Part shown: positions 11,726 to 23,468 of the stretch, piece after piece
How the letters are laid out: each line of letters opens with the position of its first letter
How positions within the stretch are numbered: position 1 is the stretch's first letter
DNA from: Litoditis marina
Taxonomy: Eukaryota; Nematoda; Chromadorea; Rhabditida; Rhabditidae
Direction of reading: 5' to 3'
Length of the DNA: 64,000 bases
Assembly: GCA_964036275.1 (NCBI GenBank)
Contig: OZ038437.1
Location: 6,639,804 to 6,703,803, forward strand
Position numbers and translations under genes: made by a program
The notes under the pieces: generated by a model
What the model was told of the DNA's origin: nothing
The model's database searches: none
What the model saw: only the letters and a program-made list of their open reading frames with translations

Positions 11726-14700
11726 TTATTGTAGTTCTGGTTTTTTGCAAACGGCGGCTCTCAGTATCTGATCACAGGGATAGTCATTCCATCTCCAAAT
11801 ATAGGAGGGGGGTAAGTTTTTACTGAAGTATTTCGTGTCTGTGAACATCTGGAATTTGAATTTATATCTCATGTTATGTCGATTCTCTCTTAACGTTCAT
11901 TTGATGTCAAATGACCAAACTATTGGAATTGCCCAAGAGAAAACTAAAAATACCTAGCGGGCATCTGTACCACAGTTTTATACTCTCTCACTTCTTATTA
12001 CGCCCCTCCCCTCTCTCTCTCTCCTTTTCTCACTTTCTGTCTCGCTCAGCTAGCTCCGTTCTCTCCTTCCTCCCCAGTTCTGAACCCTTGTCTATTTGTC
12101 TTACTCTCTCGCTCCCAGTGAATTGTTTTGAAACAAGCATCAACCTACTTCTACACATATTTCCCCGTATCTTCTATAGTTGTTCGGTTCATTTTCTGCC
12201 CAGTCGGTGTATTCTGTCTGCAAGTTTTATGATCAAATTCTCTGTCTAACGTGTTCGAAATAGTTTCCTAACAATCATAAAATTCGTTTCCTAAACTGAC
12301 CAAAGGCCGTGTGCATGAAACATCCCGAGCCGGGTTGGGATGCTATACTGACCTCCAATTGGCCGAAAAACAGCCGAATCGAGCTCGGGTCAGCACCCAG
12401 CCCGGCCCGGGATGTTTCCTGCATACGGCCTCAGGTTGTCATATCATAGCGAATCGACCACAATTGATTAGGGCCTGTGCTCTATTTTCTTTCTTCAGTT
12501 ACAGCACTAGCACTAACATCGACTTCGAATGTTTCGTTCTGCATTCTAGATGAAGTTAAAGTTGAAATTAGCCCTGTTCTTCAAAGTTCCACGCGGAACT
12601 CTGTAAGGCAGACCAAGTTTTGCCTACCATAAATGAAACCATAAACCTATAATTAAAGTGACCGATGTTCCATCAGTCCACTGCCAGACGTCATCCACTT
12701 TGTGAAGACCAATCCAGGTCATTCCATGATAGTTCGTCATATAGCCAACTCGTGCAATACCTCAAATATTAGAATCAGAGAACTTGTTTCTGGCGCATTT
12801 TACTTAGACCCACGTTCAATAAAAGGTTCTATCCGCTATCATTCGACAGTCATACATGTGCTAGTTTGGATTACTGAATTGTTCATTAGGATGTTTTGAT
12901 TCTTGCTTTCATCTTGCTCTACGAACCGTGCCCTATAGATTTCTCACATGCTTGTCTCTTAACAAATTAATCAATCGAGTTTCTTTAACAGACTCAACAT
13001 TTGAACATGATGCCTACATATCACGTTGACTTTTGAACGGTGTATAGTTTTTGGAGAAAAAAGACCGAAACCTACTTAGAAGACGCTACTACTACAAAGA
13101 TCTGTGACATATAATATAATCCCCGCCTCGTAACGGAGCGACGTGAATGAAGAAGAATATTTTGTACCGTAGCACATGTTGTGTAATAAATGTTATTATA
13201 TTATATTATTATTATTTAAAATATGTGAAAAGGTGTAGAAATCGTCTTAGCAATGCCAAAACACTGATCGAGTTCTTAGAAATCGTTGAAGAGTAGAGTG
13301 GTCATGGTTTGATCATTTCATAACCAACGTTCTCACCCGCAATGAAGTCGTTTTCTAGTTTGCTGTGAATTGAGGCCAGATGGCCACCTTTTTCGACGCA
13401 CTTTTGCTCAGCAGCTTCGAATTTCAAATTATGAATCACCTGCAATGAACTTGCTAAACGAACTCGGAAAAGTTTAGTTTAAGCCTAAAGCTTTTGTTTA
13501 GTGCGAGACTCGTAACACTCAAACTTGATTTTTCGGGTTACGGTAGTTTCTAAAATTTGCGGCCAACTCCCGCCAATTAAAGTCAATCTTTCAGCGCACA
13601 TAAAATCCGTAAAACGTATTATAAAAAATATCACGTAACAATTGACATCTGTGAAGGTGTTTCAGTTACTTTTCTACTAGTTTTGTCCTGATTGAGATTC
13701 AAGTTGTGTGTACGAAGCCGATTTCACCAGTCAACCAAACTATTCGCGATACTGTAATCCTGCGGATATTTTGGCAACATAAAAGATTGGTTCTCGACCG
13801 ATTTTCGTTGTTCTCCTAGTTTTTGTAGTGGGGGAACACCAGTGGTATCGGCGCAGTATCTTGAGTCTTCATGTTTTTAAATCGGCCCCAATTATAGAGA
13901 ACCGATCCATTTGAGCTTGAAGTGTAGATCAGCAGAAAGTAAACGGAAAAACTGCTTCAATACTACAGCAAAAGTATTCTACATAACTAGAACAACCGGT
14001 GTTGCCCAAAGGTGCACAATACACGCATTTCATCAAAGTACACAAAAAATATCTTTCGGCAATTTCTGTAGTGTTATGGGATGTTTTTGTTGTAGATATA
14101 TATGTGCATTCAAATAGTTCACCTTGTAACACGATTTGCTATATCCAAAATGTATCCAGTCATCGTCGCAGAGATCTGGAAGAAATAATTAGCAAATACA
14201 TAGCTCTGTAAACAACAAAATTAATAAAACTGCCACAGACAGCCAATAATTTGTTTCCTGCTACCCAAGAGCCGATATTCCCAAACAAAATATTACCTCT
14301 TTTCGGTGAAGGTGCTGCTGGGGTGGGAATAGCACACACAAATGGTTTCGACTGTGTTTCCGCTGTCGCGCTGAAACACTCAGGTTGAAATCACTCCATT
14401 CAGCACAAAGTTCGAAAAACAAAGTTCATAATTTCTGCTGATTAAGTAGAACAAGAAATATGCAACCTACTTTGAGGAACCTGCTTTTGAAATGAAGTAG
14501 ATGGTCTCACTGTGTTTAGCGTTTTAGACTATCGTTCGAGAATGTAGCAAGTTCACGTAGGTTATTGAAGACGTGGTCTTTCAATCGTCAGTCTTGGACC
14601 TGACTTGAACAAAACCTTTCAGTTTAATAGTTCAATTGAAATCTTGCAAGATTTCTGAAGAAAAGGTAACCACGAAAAGGTAATCAATCACTTAACCACT

Positions 14701-16274
14701 AACCTCCAATAACCATTCTCAAGCGAGACATGAACAGCGCGTTCAGTACTTCTCCCTCCTGAATCACAACTGTATATTAATGGTACTGAATAATGCTACT
14801 TGTTAAGACAAATTCGAAGTCTGAAGAATCATTTAAAGAAATGGTTCAAAAACTCTAACATTATTAAAAGTAGCTCCAAAATTGTATCGACAGGCTTTTT
14901 AAGAAACCTAAGAATTGTGAGAACTTGACAAAATTTGCGTGCCGATATCATTCGACACTGCCGTTTTAGTATGGAACTTTTCTGTTAGGTCCTATCGGAT
15001 TTATACTAAACTCAGCCTACATTATTCAAAAACACGTGTGGGACAATTCCCGGCTCATTTGCCTGCGGTATTTTTGATCTGCAGGGCAATTAGAGAAAAC
15101 GTGCCCCATTATTTCCGAGGTTTACCTGAACCCCGGTTAGAATTCTTCCAAGTCGATCCATCTGTCCAGGACCAAACGTCCTCAGAGTGGATACGATTCA
15201 ATCCAATCCAATAGTGAGACTGGCCCACGAACATTGTTTTGGCTGTTTCTGCAATGTGCCGTCTTTATTTCCCGGAAAAAGACAGCAAACGACCGATCGA
15301 TTGAGCAATGCTGGTCAGCGGTTGTTATTGTTGCAAATTGCATAAAATTGGCGCTACTCACGCTGAACATTTCTTAGCAGTTTGTTAGCCATGTTTCTAT
15401 AATCTTTGTCCGAAGTCCAAAATGTGGGTGAGCGTGTTCTCATTAAAGTCCCGTGCACACTTTTAATTCAATTTCGTGGGTAAAAAATTGAAATTGTACA
15501 AATTAGAAAAAGAGAACGAAAACATCAGATTCATAATCACTTATTTTGGAATTCATGCGAAATTGACTCAAACATTTACACGTTTTCGGTGCTGAAACAG
15601 GCCAGGAAATGAGGATTGAACTTTCACTGAAGGTTCAATGATCTCTAGTATATTTGCTGGAACAATTTGGTTTTCAATTTAGGAATCCAACAAAGTGACG
15701 TTCTGTCACTAAACTGTGTTCAATTTGACAGTGTTTGGGTTGATCACAGTATTTCCATTGTTGCTACTGAATAATGTATGATTTCAAAGCAAACGTTCGA
15801 CAAGCGCTTTCTCGTAGGCGTTTCGGATGGAGACCAAATGTCCTCCCAATTCAACACAGGTGGCTTCAGCGAAGAGGAAATCGACCGTATTGTTCACGAA
15901 CTTGTAACATCTGTAACATTTGTGAACCTCGTAGTTACATAGTTACTATGAGTTACTGGCAAAATTACTACACTATGTGAAAGTCAACCGCAAATAAATC
16001 TATTCTATTCTAAAATTTGGGACAGATTCAACAATCAACTAGTTTGAGTTTGGTCATTTCTAACCAATATCTCTCACAATAAAAACTCTGAAACAAATGA
16101 TCTAAATTCTGTGGAACCGGTGTAATTGTTAGGTTGCTGACAACCAAGTGTCACACACGTTGACAAATTGAACAGAACTCACCTATCTAATCCAGGTTCA
16201 CAAAGTGTATCAGTTGGATTATCAGCCCAACACATAGGCACCAAACACAGCAACCAAATACTATGTGCACGCAT
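11726..16274 (-). CDS. Secreted two-domain C-type lectin, copy A
   Basis: Predicted exons: 16274-16183 signal peptide (MRAHSIWLLCLVPMCWA); CTLD1 15910-15795 (CYKFVNNTVDFLFAEATC, GGHLVSI), 15248-15126 (HYWIGLNRI, WSWTDGS), 14758-14704; 14370-14297 end of CTLD1 (KPFVCAIP) plus a short Pro/Ala linker; CTLD2 14175-14123 (CDDDWIHF), 13439-13337 (GGHLASIHSKLENDFI), 12760-12663 (HGMTWIGLHKVDDVWQW), 12217-12149 (WAENEPNNYRRYGEICVE), 11848-11726 (WRWNDYPCD..AVCKKPELQ, stop). CTLD2 keeps EPN and WND, the calcium/mannose-type binding residues; CTLD1 lacks them. No transmembrane segment is seen, so it should be secreted. AATAAA lies at 11,703-11,708, about 20 nt after the stop. Two oddities: a GTTTGC donor after the first CTLD1 exon (shared with B) and a GTCACT donor at 12,662 where B has GTAACT. 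Confidence 0.85.
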
Positions 16275-16459
16275 TCTAGAATACTGTTTAGCTTAAACGG
16301 GACCACAGTTCGCTATGCACGAAACTGGCTCGTCATCTTGTATAGTTATTTTCATCCATACAGGACAGAGAAAGAGGACAAAAGATAGAAAGAGGGAGAA
16401 AAAGAAAAGGAGACATTAGAAGCGATAGAAGGAGCAAGAGAGAGAAAGAAAGAGAGATA

Positions 16460-17328
16460 GAGAGAGATTAATGAAAACATTTAAAAAGTTAGGGTTTATG
16501 TTAATTAACTATTTATATAATGAACGCTTAACTTAAAATAGGTGAGAATCTTAAATACTGTCATTTGATGAAGTTAGTTATATTTAAAAACAAGTGCAGT
16601 TCGTTTCGGCTCCGACTCTCTACGAAACTACAGAGGCTAGCGGTCGAGCCTCATCAGGAGAGCCCGCTAGCCATAAATTTGGATTATATATTGAATTATT
16701 TATTTCTACAAATTATCAAAAAGAAAAGTTGTTAAAATTCAATTAAGAGTAGCTAATCTATTTTGATTAAATCTTACAGTTGTTATGTCCTATTTTAAAA
16801 GCTATCAGATTCTATAAATGTAAAGCAAAAACTACGGTCGAATGAAATACTAATGTTTGTCCCTTCTATTTATATCCACATTTGCGCGGTTTGTTGTTGT
16901 TTTTTCATCGACCTTATCAATAGTAGCTTCCCATGAGCAAGACTGAGGTAACAATGTCTGGTGTGTTCTAAGAAACGGTGGTATTGGTGGGAAACAAACA
17001 CATTAGATAAAACGATCGTTCAAAGATCAAATAACTCTGAAAGCTAATCTTAAAAGATTAGGATCATATTTGAATTTGATTAACTCATTATTTTTAACTA
17101 TGTTTTTAATTTTGTTGAGAATGATGGCTTTGGGATAGGAGTTATCAACAAATTCTTGAATTATGGTTTTCACTCTAACTAGGAAATCGTCTAGTAGTGA
17201 GCAGCTGCGACTGAATCTAATAATTTCTCCATGTAGTGTACTTAGTCCTAATCTTAGTGGAATGTTAGAGTCGAAATGAGGATATCTCATGATCTTGAAC
17301 CTGTAATCATCAGTTTTATTATAGAGAG
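16460..17328 (-). mobile_element. Penelope-like retroelement remnant 1, copy-A specific
   Basis: Minus strand. Coding sequence from 17,327 to 17,027 encodes YNKTDDYRFKIMRYPHFDSNIP and a helical tail containing IRFSRSCS and NNELIKFKY, parallel to the remnant at 52.3-53.4 kb, which also has a reverse-transcriptase motif A. Its 5' end is cut off in a (GA)n microsatellite at 17,328. Downstream come an A/T-rich 3' region and the ribozyme-like motif at 16,596-16,672. The element is inserted in GA-rich DNA; copy B has only GA repeats there (61,080-61,300). Assignment to Penelope-like elements rests on the RT-type motifs plus the hammerhead association known for that group. Confidence 0.6.
16596..16672 (-). 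ncRNA. Hammerhead-like ribozyme motif with non-classical strand order (copy 1)
   Basis: Minus strand, 5' to 3': GGCTAGCGG (outer helix), GCTCTC (stem I), CTGATGA core, GGCTC (stem II), CCGCTAGCC (outer helix partner), GTAGTTTCGTA (stem III plus cleavage triplet GTA), GAGAGTC (stem I partner), GAGCC (stem II partner), GAAAC core, GAACTGC (stem III partner). All three hammerhead core segments and all stems are present. The predicted cut is between 16,621 and 16,620. The stem I, II and III pairs cross in a single molecule, because the order is CTGATGA, GTA, GAAA rather than a circular permutation of the classical order. It lies about 350 nt downstream of the RT remnant. Confidence 0.6.
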
Positions 17329-17345
17329 AGAGAGAGGGAGAGAGA

Positions 17346-17389
<44 letters not shown>

Positions 17390-17445
17390 TAGAGAGAAAG
17401 ACAGAGATAGAGAAAGCGTGAGAGAGAGAAAGAGAGAAAGAGAGA
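17325..17445 (+). repeat. (GA)n microsatellite
   Basis: A GAGAGA-rich run continuing past the retroelement boundary; in copy B the equivalent is 61,080-61,310. The tract was probably the insertion target of the Penelope-like remnant. Confidence 0.85.
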
Positions 17446-17826
17446 AAACCTTAGCGTGTTGACTGCAGTTCGTCCCAGTGGAGTCGTCTTTTACACAAAT
17501 TCGAACATCTACAGAATATTAACTAAGATATACAATATGAAATTGTTATTCGACAGATTTCTCCTTTCGAATTAGTATTCGAAGCTGTTTCAGCTCATTT
17601 TTGAGAATTATCAACAACTACACAGCTAACATAATGAAACCAACTTGATCACGGATTGGTAGGGATATGAAATACATAGTTAAAGAAGTAATGACAACCC
17701 GAAACGATACCGTTCTTCTTTGCTTCATGTGACATGTTCATGTGCAGTTGTTGGTTGTGAGGCATGTTCCCCGTTTTAGTCGACCGTAAGGTTCCTACTA
17801 CACATCACGAAAAAGGACATAGCATA

Positions 17827-18210
17827 ATGTTCAGCGTGAGTAGCGCCAATTTCATGCAATTTGCAACAATAACAACCGCTGACCAGCATTGCTCAATCGA
17901 TCGGTCGTTTGCTGTCTTTTTTCCGGGAAATAAAGACGGCACATTGCAGAAACAGCCAAAACAGTGTTCGTGGGCCAGTCTCACTATTGGATTGGATTGA
18001 ATCGTATCCACTCTGAGGACGTTTGGTCCTGGACAGATGGATCGACTTGGAAGAATTCCAACCGGGGTCCAGGTAAACCTCGGAAATAATGGGGCACGTT
18101 TTCTCTAATTGCCCTGCAGATCAATAATACCGCAGGCAAATGAGCCGGGAATTGTCCCACACGTGTTTTTGAATAATGTAGGCTGAGTTTAGTATAAATC
18201 CGATAGGACT
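17827..18210 (+). pseudogene. Orphan inverted copy of a lectin CTLD1 exon
   Basis: An inverted, near-identical copy of 14,990-15,373 from lectin gene A. It carries one complete exon at 17,950-18,072 (HYWIGLNRI, WSWTDGSTWKNSN) with its own acceptor (TTGCAG) and donor (GTAAAC) on the plus strand. No neighbouring plus-strand lectin exons are present. It reads as a small inverted duplication lying beside the end of the lectin gene at 18.6 kb. Confidence 0.8.
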
Positions 18211-19359
18211 GTAGCATATTGCGTCCACTATATAAATCCACTTTGAGGAAGTGTTAAAGTGCTTGTAACTTTGTCCAAAAACCGTCAAACAATTCATACA
18301 GCGGTTAAATGGACGCGGTTCGCTACTGCTTCCGGATGAATTTCTTCTTTAATTCTTTCCGTGCGGCAGATGATGACAATAATAGGGTGACCACCAGACA
18401 GTTCAGTTCATATGTTAATTTTTCATCATATATTTCTAAGTGGCTGATGTTGTTATATTGCGTGTTTGGTTAGAAGGTTGTTTGTAATGATAACTCTATA
18501 CCCCTTCACATTTTGAATAAGCAACTTAAAAGTGCCAAAAGCAGTCGGAAAAAATACTTCATTGTACAATAAAACATCATTGCAATTTTTTTTTCCAGAC
18601 GCCGATACGCATTGGTAGATTACATCTAATATCGTTCCATCTCCAAACGTATGGGGTGGGCACACTTATAGTATCTGTGTACATCTGGAACATGTCAATT
18701 CTATACTAAAATTGGTTCGTTCGATTTCAAATGAGCGAACTCGCTGGGATATGTCGCAGAGAAACTCAAACACGCCTTACAGATAACTGAATCTTGACAC
18801 TACCCACTCTACTTTCTTTTTTATGCTTTTTATATCCATGTCAGCATGCAAGTTGAAAATATAGTGAAGCGCCCGTTACTCATTTTTGTTCGTTTTGAAA
18901 GTACATAGTAGGAAGACCACTTTTTTCTCAACTTTCATAATAAGTTTGTCAGCGAATGTTTGAACTTCTCAATCTGCATGTCCGCGGTATTACCGCGCAG
19001 TCTTGTGATACACCCGCGAACGCGAAACCTGTTGAGCCGCGATTGTGTATTCAACCGTATTTAATGAATATTGCTCAAATTGTTGTTCTGTCTGTTTTTC
19101 TCAGCTCTCTTTCTGTTTGGAACTTTGAACATATTATCACGAACACTAAATGAACCCAAGATTAAAACAGCCCGCAAGTGCTCAAATTCAAACTGCATTA
19201 CGGTATGTGCGCACATACGCAGATGAAGTTCAAACAAGGTCCATCTCTCGTTTAAATGTTCCTTTTTTTTACACTCATCATTTTGTAGAATTGGAAATTG
19301 ACCTTATCTCGATTTCGAAGCTGGCGTGGATATCTGCGTTGAACACACTCATTCAGTAT

Positions 19360-19560
19360 CTGTCGTACCCTTTTCCTCTCACTCTCTTTCTCACTCTCTC
19401 TTTCTCTGTCAATTTGTCTCGCTCATCTTTCTACCCCTCCCCACTATTTATATCCATCTTCCTACCACTTCTGCTACCCAATCTACGCTCAACCCTATTT
19501 TGTCTCCCTGCTCTCTCTCTCTTTCTTTTTCACTTCCTCTCTGTTTCAGTCTCTCATTCT
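19360..19560 (+). repeat. Pyrimidine-rich low-complexity intron tract
   Basis: A CTCTCT/TTTC-rich stretch just 3' (minus sense) of the lectin exon at 19,644-19,582. Similar tracts flank the equivalent exons at 12,000-12,110, 31,315-31,385 and 55,710-55,840, so the tract is an old feature of this intron. Confidence 0.75.
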
Positions 19561-21719
19561 ATGAAAAACTCCTTAACACACTTGTACACATGAGTCTCCA
19601 TCCGAGTTGCTTGGCTCTTCCGCTGCCCAGTGAGTGTAAGTGACCTGCAAATCGTTAATCAATTATCATAACAAGAAGTTTTAAATGGACGATCCACTTT
19701 TTTGATACTGAAATGAATATATTTAGGAAAAAAAGGTCAGTGGTTCGAGAGGACAACAATCTAATCTCGTGATTGTGATAACTCTACAACATTATGGTTC
19801 TTCAACAACAAACAAAAAAATTTTAACATAATATAAAGTATTCACCAGATATGCCAATTTTCTGCCTCTCGCAGTTCCGTAAGAACAAACCAGTTGACTC
19901 ATTGATATACGTTGAAAAAGTGAACAGAGTGTGAGAAAGGCAAGATTGGATTTCCAATTTTTACTCTTGGATATGCATCTCATTTTCTGAACCTCAAACA
20001 TTTCAATAATTTTCTAAACCTCATACATTCCGGATCGCGGTACAATATAAACACACTCTCGAACTAATTTGTTTCGAGAGACCCGTCCACCAGGTTTTTA
20101 CTGTGTATTCCTCGAGGACTCCTTCCCCTCTTTGTTTACATCACCGTGGACTCAAACCCTCCGGCAATCTCTCAGGAAGCAGCACTCATATCCCTGCGCC
20201 GTACTGTGTGAAAGAGAGTGCGCAGTAGCTACTTGTGCTGGAGCTGGTGCCACTTTAGTGCGAATTCCCTAAAGATTCGCCGTGCGCCCTTATTTTCTAT
20301 GCAAAAGTTTGCCACGCGTATTGTCTCAACTCTCCGTACAAAATGATGTCGATTTTTCTCTGATTGGCTCGCATCGATTTTGAAAGTCAACCACTGCAAC
20401 ATTTGCACCGGGTTCCCTACGGATTCAACAGGAATTACTTACAGCGGTATCAACACGGAATTTGTACGCACCACCTTTTTCTGGTGCAGCACTCTTATTG
20501 ATTTTGACTGTTTCAAGATGCATCTCTTAAACATGGTAATCAGACAAGTATAACCACAAACGTCGAGAGATGAATACAACATGAAAACTGGAACTCGAGT
20601 TACCGGGGTTCCGTCGGTCCATTGCCAGACGTTGAACACCTTGTGAAGACCGATCCAAGTCATTCCTTGATGGTCAGTCACCATGCCAGCGTATGCAAGA
20701 AGAACTTAAAATAACCGTTTCTTTATAATCTATAGTTAAAAAAATATTAGGAAAAAAATAATCTAATTACTCGGTCTGATTACTCCACAAATTGTCGAAG
20801 GGTTTCTACATGTACTCCCAACGTGGTAGAAAGTAAGAAGTTAGATAAGATATGTTCGTGGTCTATCGACTATTTCCGAGTACGTAACGTTTAGTGTTAT
20901 TAACGTGAGCAGCCTTATATAAGAAAATAGACTAGAAAGAGTGACAAGGGTTATATTTTCTTGTTTCTCAATTCTTATCGGCTCAAAATTTCAACTCGTG
21001 AGTGTAAAACTAAGTGAACGGTTTCTTTGATAAGTATGCTTCACGTAAAACCGAGAGCATCGCTCGTTTCCAAAACTAAATGATCGGCAGAACAAATTAT
21101 CCTAACTGAATTGTATACGCCCGGCGCAGACTCTACAATCGCGCGCAGCGCGAAGCGCTGTGCGAGATTTGTCTTTGGTCCGGCTAATGCGCGCCTCCGT
21201 TTTTTTAGTTTTCCCATAAAAAGGCTCAAATTCGCAAAACAGAACTTTTACGGTTTGAGAAGTTTCTACAGCGTATTTGTGAATTGTTTTTCAAATTTGA
21301 ACGAAATCGGTTGAGTTTGAGCCAAGTTATGATGTTTTCGCTTCATCAAGAGCGCCAACTTCCGTCGTGTTTCCTTCCTTCCTTCCTTCCTTCCTTCCTT
21401 CCTTCCTTCCTTCCGTCTATTGTGCTGTGATGCTATCTCTGCCAGAACTAACCAGATTTGGCTTAAATTTGTAGTAATAATAGAACTCGTATAGAAACGG
21501 AATGAGCGCAAATTTTTTTTTTCTAAAATTTTTTTTAACCAAGTTACGACCTTTCGAAATAAATGTCTCTGCGTCTCTCCATTTTGTGCACTCTCTCGCT
21601 CTCTCTGTCAGGTCAGTTATGCAAACTGTCTTGTAACTTAGGGTAACACAGACCGATTTCGATGAAAATTTAAATATGATACCATCGTGACTTTAATATA
21701 AGTAAAAAGTATTCTATCG

Positions 21720-22460
21720 GTGACGTCAGTCAGGATTCTGGAGACCCGATGACGTCATCTTTGAAAAGTGCAAAGTTGACGTCAAATATTTCTCCAAATT
21801 ATGACAACAGTTGGCAAGTGGGTTATTAACGATGGAGCTCCATCGGAAGGTGTTGTGTTCTGGGATTCTGAATGCCAGATGACGTCATATTCAAAAGTTC
21901 AAAGTTGACGTCAAATATGTTCTCAAATGATAATAATAGTTGGCAAGTGGGGTATTAACGGTGAAACTTCATCTAAACATGACGTATTCTGGGATTCTGA
22001 AAGCCGAATGACGTCGTTTTTGAAAAGTGCAAAGTTGACGTCACATATACTTTCAAATGATGGTAATATCTTAGAAAAGGTCAATTAACGGTGGAACTCA
22101 ATCTAAAAGTGACGTATTCTGGGATTCTGGAGACCAGATGACGTCATTTTTGAAAAGTGCAAAGTTGACGTCACATATATTTTCAAATGTGAAAATATCT
22201 CAAAAATGGTATATTAACGATGAAACCTTATCTAAATATGACTTATTCTGGAATTCAGGAGGCCAGATCCCAGATGACGTGGACTTTGAAAAAAATTGAC
22301 GTGAAATATGTTTTCGAATGCTGAAAGTTTCTAAAAAATGGTCAACTTACGATGAAACTTCATTCAAACATGACATATTTTGGGATTCTGAAGGGCACAT
22401 AAAGTAAGTTTTTAGAACTGCAATGTTGACGTCATTTTTTCGAATGGTGGTAATACTTAA
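21720..22460 (+). repeat. About six diverged tandem units of roughly 120 bases with TGACGTCA cores
   Basis: Each unit contains GATGACGTCAT, a run like AAAGTGCAAAGTTGACGTCA, then CAAATGATGGTAATA-like sequence and CTGGGATTCTG. Inverted units occur in the right arm (about 28,150-28,660 and 30,140-30,310). They look like subterminal repeats of a DNA transposon. Confidence 0.75.
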
Positions 22461-22471
22461 CAAGTGGTTCA

Positions 22472-22664
22472 TTAAAGGGGGACAGAAAGGAAAGTTAATA
22501 TGAAAGAGCTTATCAAGAGAAACCGATATGTTAAACTTTTAATTCAAACTAACGAACCTAATTTGCAAACGGTTGTTACGTGTTTGCCTGTTTTGGCGCG
22601 TGCAACGTTATATTTAGGTACCCCGGGGTACCTAAACTAGCTTTCCTTTCTGCCCTCCTTTAAG
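22472..22664. mobile_element. TTAA-flanked MITE with a 24-bp perfect palindrome, left-arm specific
   Basis: TTAA then AGGGGGACAGAAAGGAAAG at the left, and CTTTCCTTTCTGCCCTCCT then TTAA at the right. The right arm has the uninterrupted site (GGTTCATCAAGAAAAC, complement of about 28,155-28,175), so the element inserted after the arms formed. A self-complementary 24-mer centred on CCCCGGGG lies at 22,613-22,636. Confidence 0.75.
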
Positions 22665-22738
22665 AAGACAATTTTATCCGCACCGTACAGATCAAACCAC
22701 CTCTCTACATACCTACGGCATGTATACAAAAACAGAAA

Positions 22739-23468
22739 AATTCATGAAAAAGTGGGGGCCCAACGACTGTGAGATTTGTCTTCTGCTGTGCGCCCCCTAG
22801 ACAGCTACTCTCAAATGGAGCAGCTACTGCTACAAAAACCGGAAAATACTAATATACTCAAGTATAACTGTTCATTACAAACATGCAAAAGTCGTAAAAT
22901 ATTTTTTTTCAAACCTGTAAACTAGAATCTGCAAATAATCGAAAATTACTAACATACTCAAGTATAACTGTTCATTACAAACATACAAAAGTCGTAAAAT
23001 ATTTTCTCAAACCTGTAAACTAGAATCTACAAATCACAGATGTTAACTCAACGTAGTCAACTATAGAGTTCCTGGTTTTGTGCACAATGGTTGGCATTTC
23101 TTGTCATTACTCCAATTCTAGCTGCTATAACGTTTTTAATGTTATTCCACAGTTGTTCTCTCTTTCGCAGCTGTGACTTGTGGATTCTAGTTTACAGGTT
23201 TGAGAAAATATTTTACGACTTTTGTATGTTTGTAATGAACAGTTATACTTGAGTATGTTAGTAATTTTCGATTATTTGCAGATTCTAGTTTACAGGTTTG
23301 AAAAAAAATATTTTACGACTTTTGCATGTTTGTAATGAACAGTTATACTTGAGTATATTAGTATTTTTCGGTTTTTGTAGCAGTAGCTGCTCCATTTGAG
23401 AGTAGCTGTCTAGGGGGCGCACAGCAGAAGACAAATCTCACAGTCGTTGGGCCCCCACTTTTTCATGA
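22739..23468. mobile_element. Long palindromic (foldback) element, family F1
   Basis: Ends ATTCATGAAAAAGTGGGGGC and its exact inverse. The arms run about 310 bases (22,739-23,050 and about 23,160-23,468) around a short unique centre. A shorter relative is at 27,574-28,086. No protein was recognised. It sits at the inner end of each inverted-repeat arm, so it may be part of one composite transposon. Confidence 0.8.

Larger units (their letters stand above)
1..17800 (+). repeat. Segmental duplication, copy A
   Basis: This stretch matches about 43,070-61,800 in the same orientation, exon by exon and through introns and spacers. It carries protease exons, a full protease-like gene and a lectin gene. 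The match is already present within the first few bases of the window, so the true left end may lie outside. The coordinate offset grows from about 43.07 kb to about 44.7 kb because the copies gained different insertions. Copy A alone has a TTAA element (3,546-4,003), a minus-strand SINE (about 9,733-9,933), an inverted-end element (11,116-11,527) and a Penelope-like remnant (16,460-17,328). The right end is blurred near 17.8 kb. Confidence 0.9.
21138..22735 (+). repeat. Left arm of a large inverted repeat
   Basis: It starts with CGCGCGCAGCGCGAAGCGC and matches, in reverse complement, sequence up to 30,862. It includes a GCGCGCCTCCGTTTTTTTAG block, a (TTCC)n run at about 21,370-21,414 and a series of about 120-base units (see 21,720-22,460). 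It lies in an intron of the frameshifted lectin gene. Confidence 0.85.

Noticed and set aside
13911..14211. Overlapping short open frames on both strands
   Set aside because: They overlap a genuine CTLD2 exon (14,175-14,123, minus) and its introns; shadows only.
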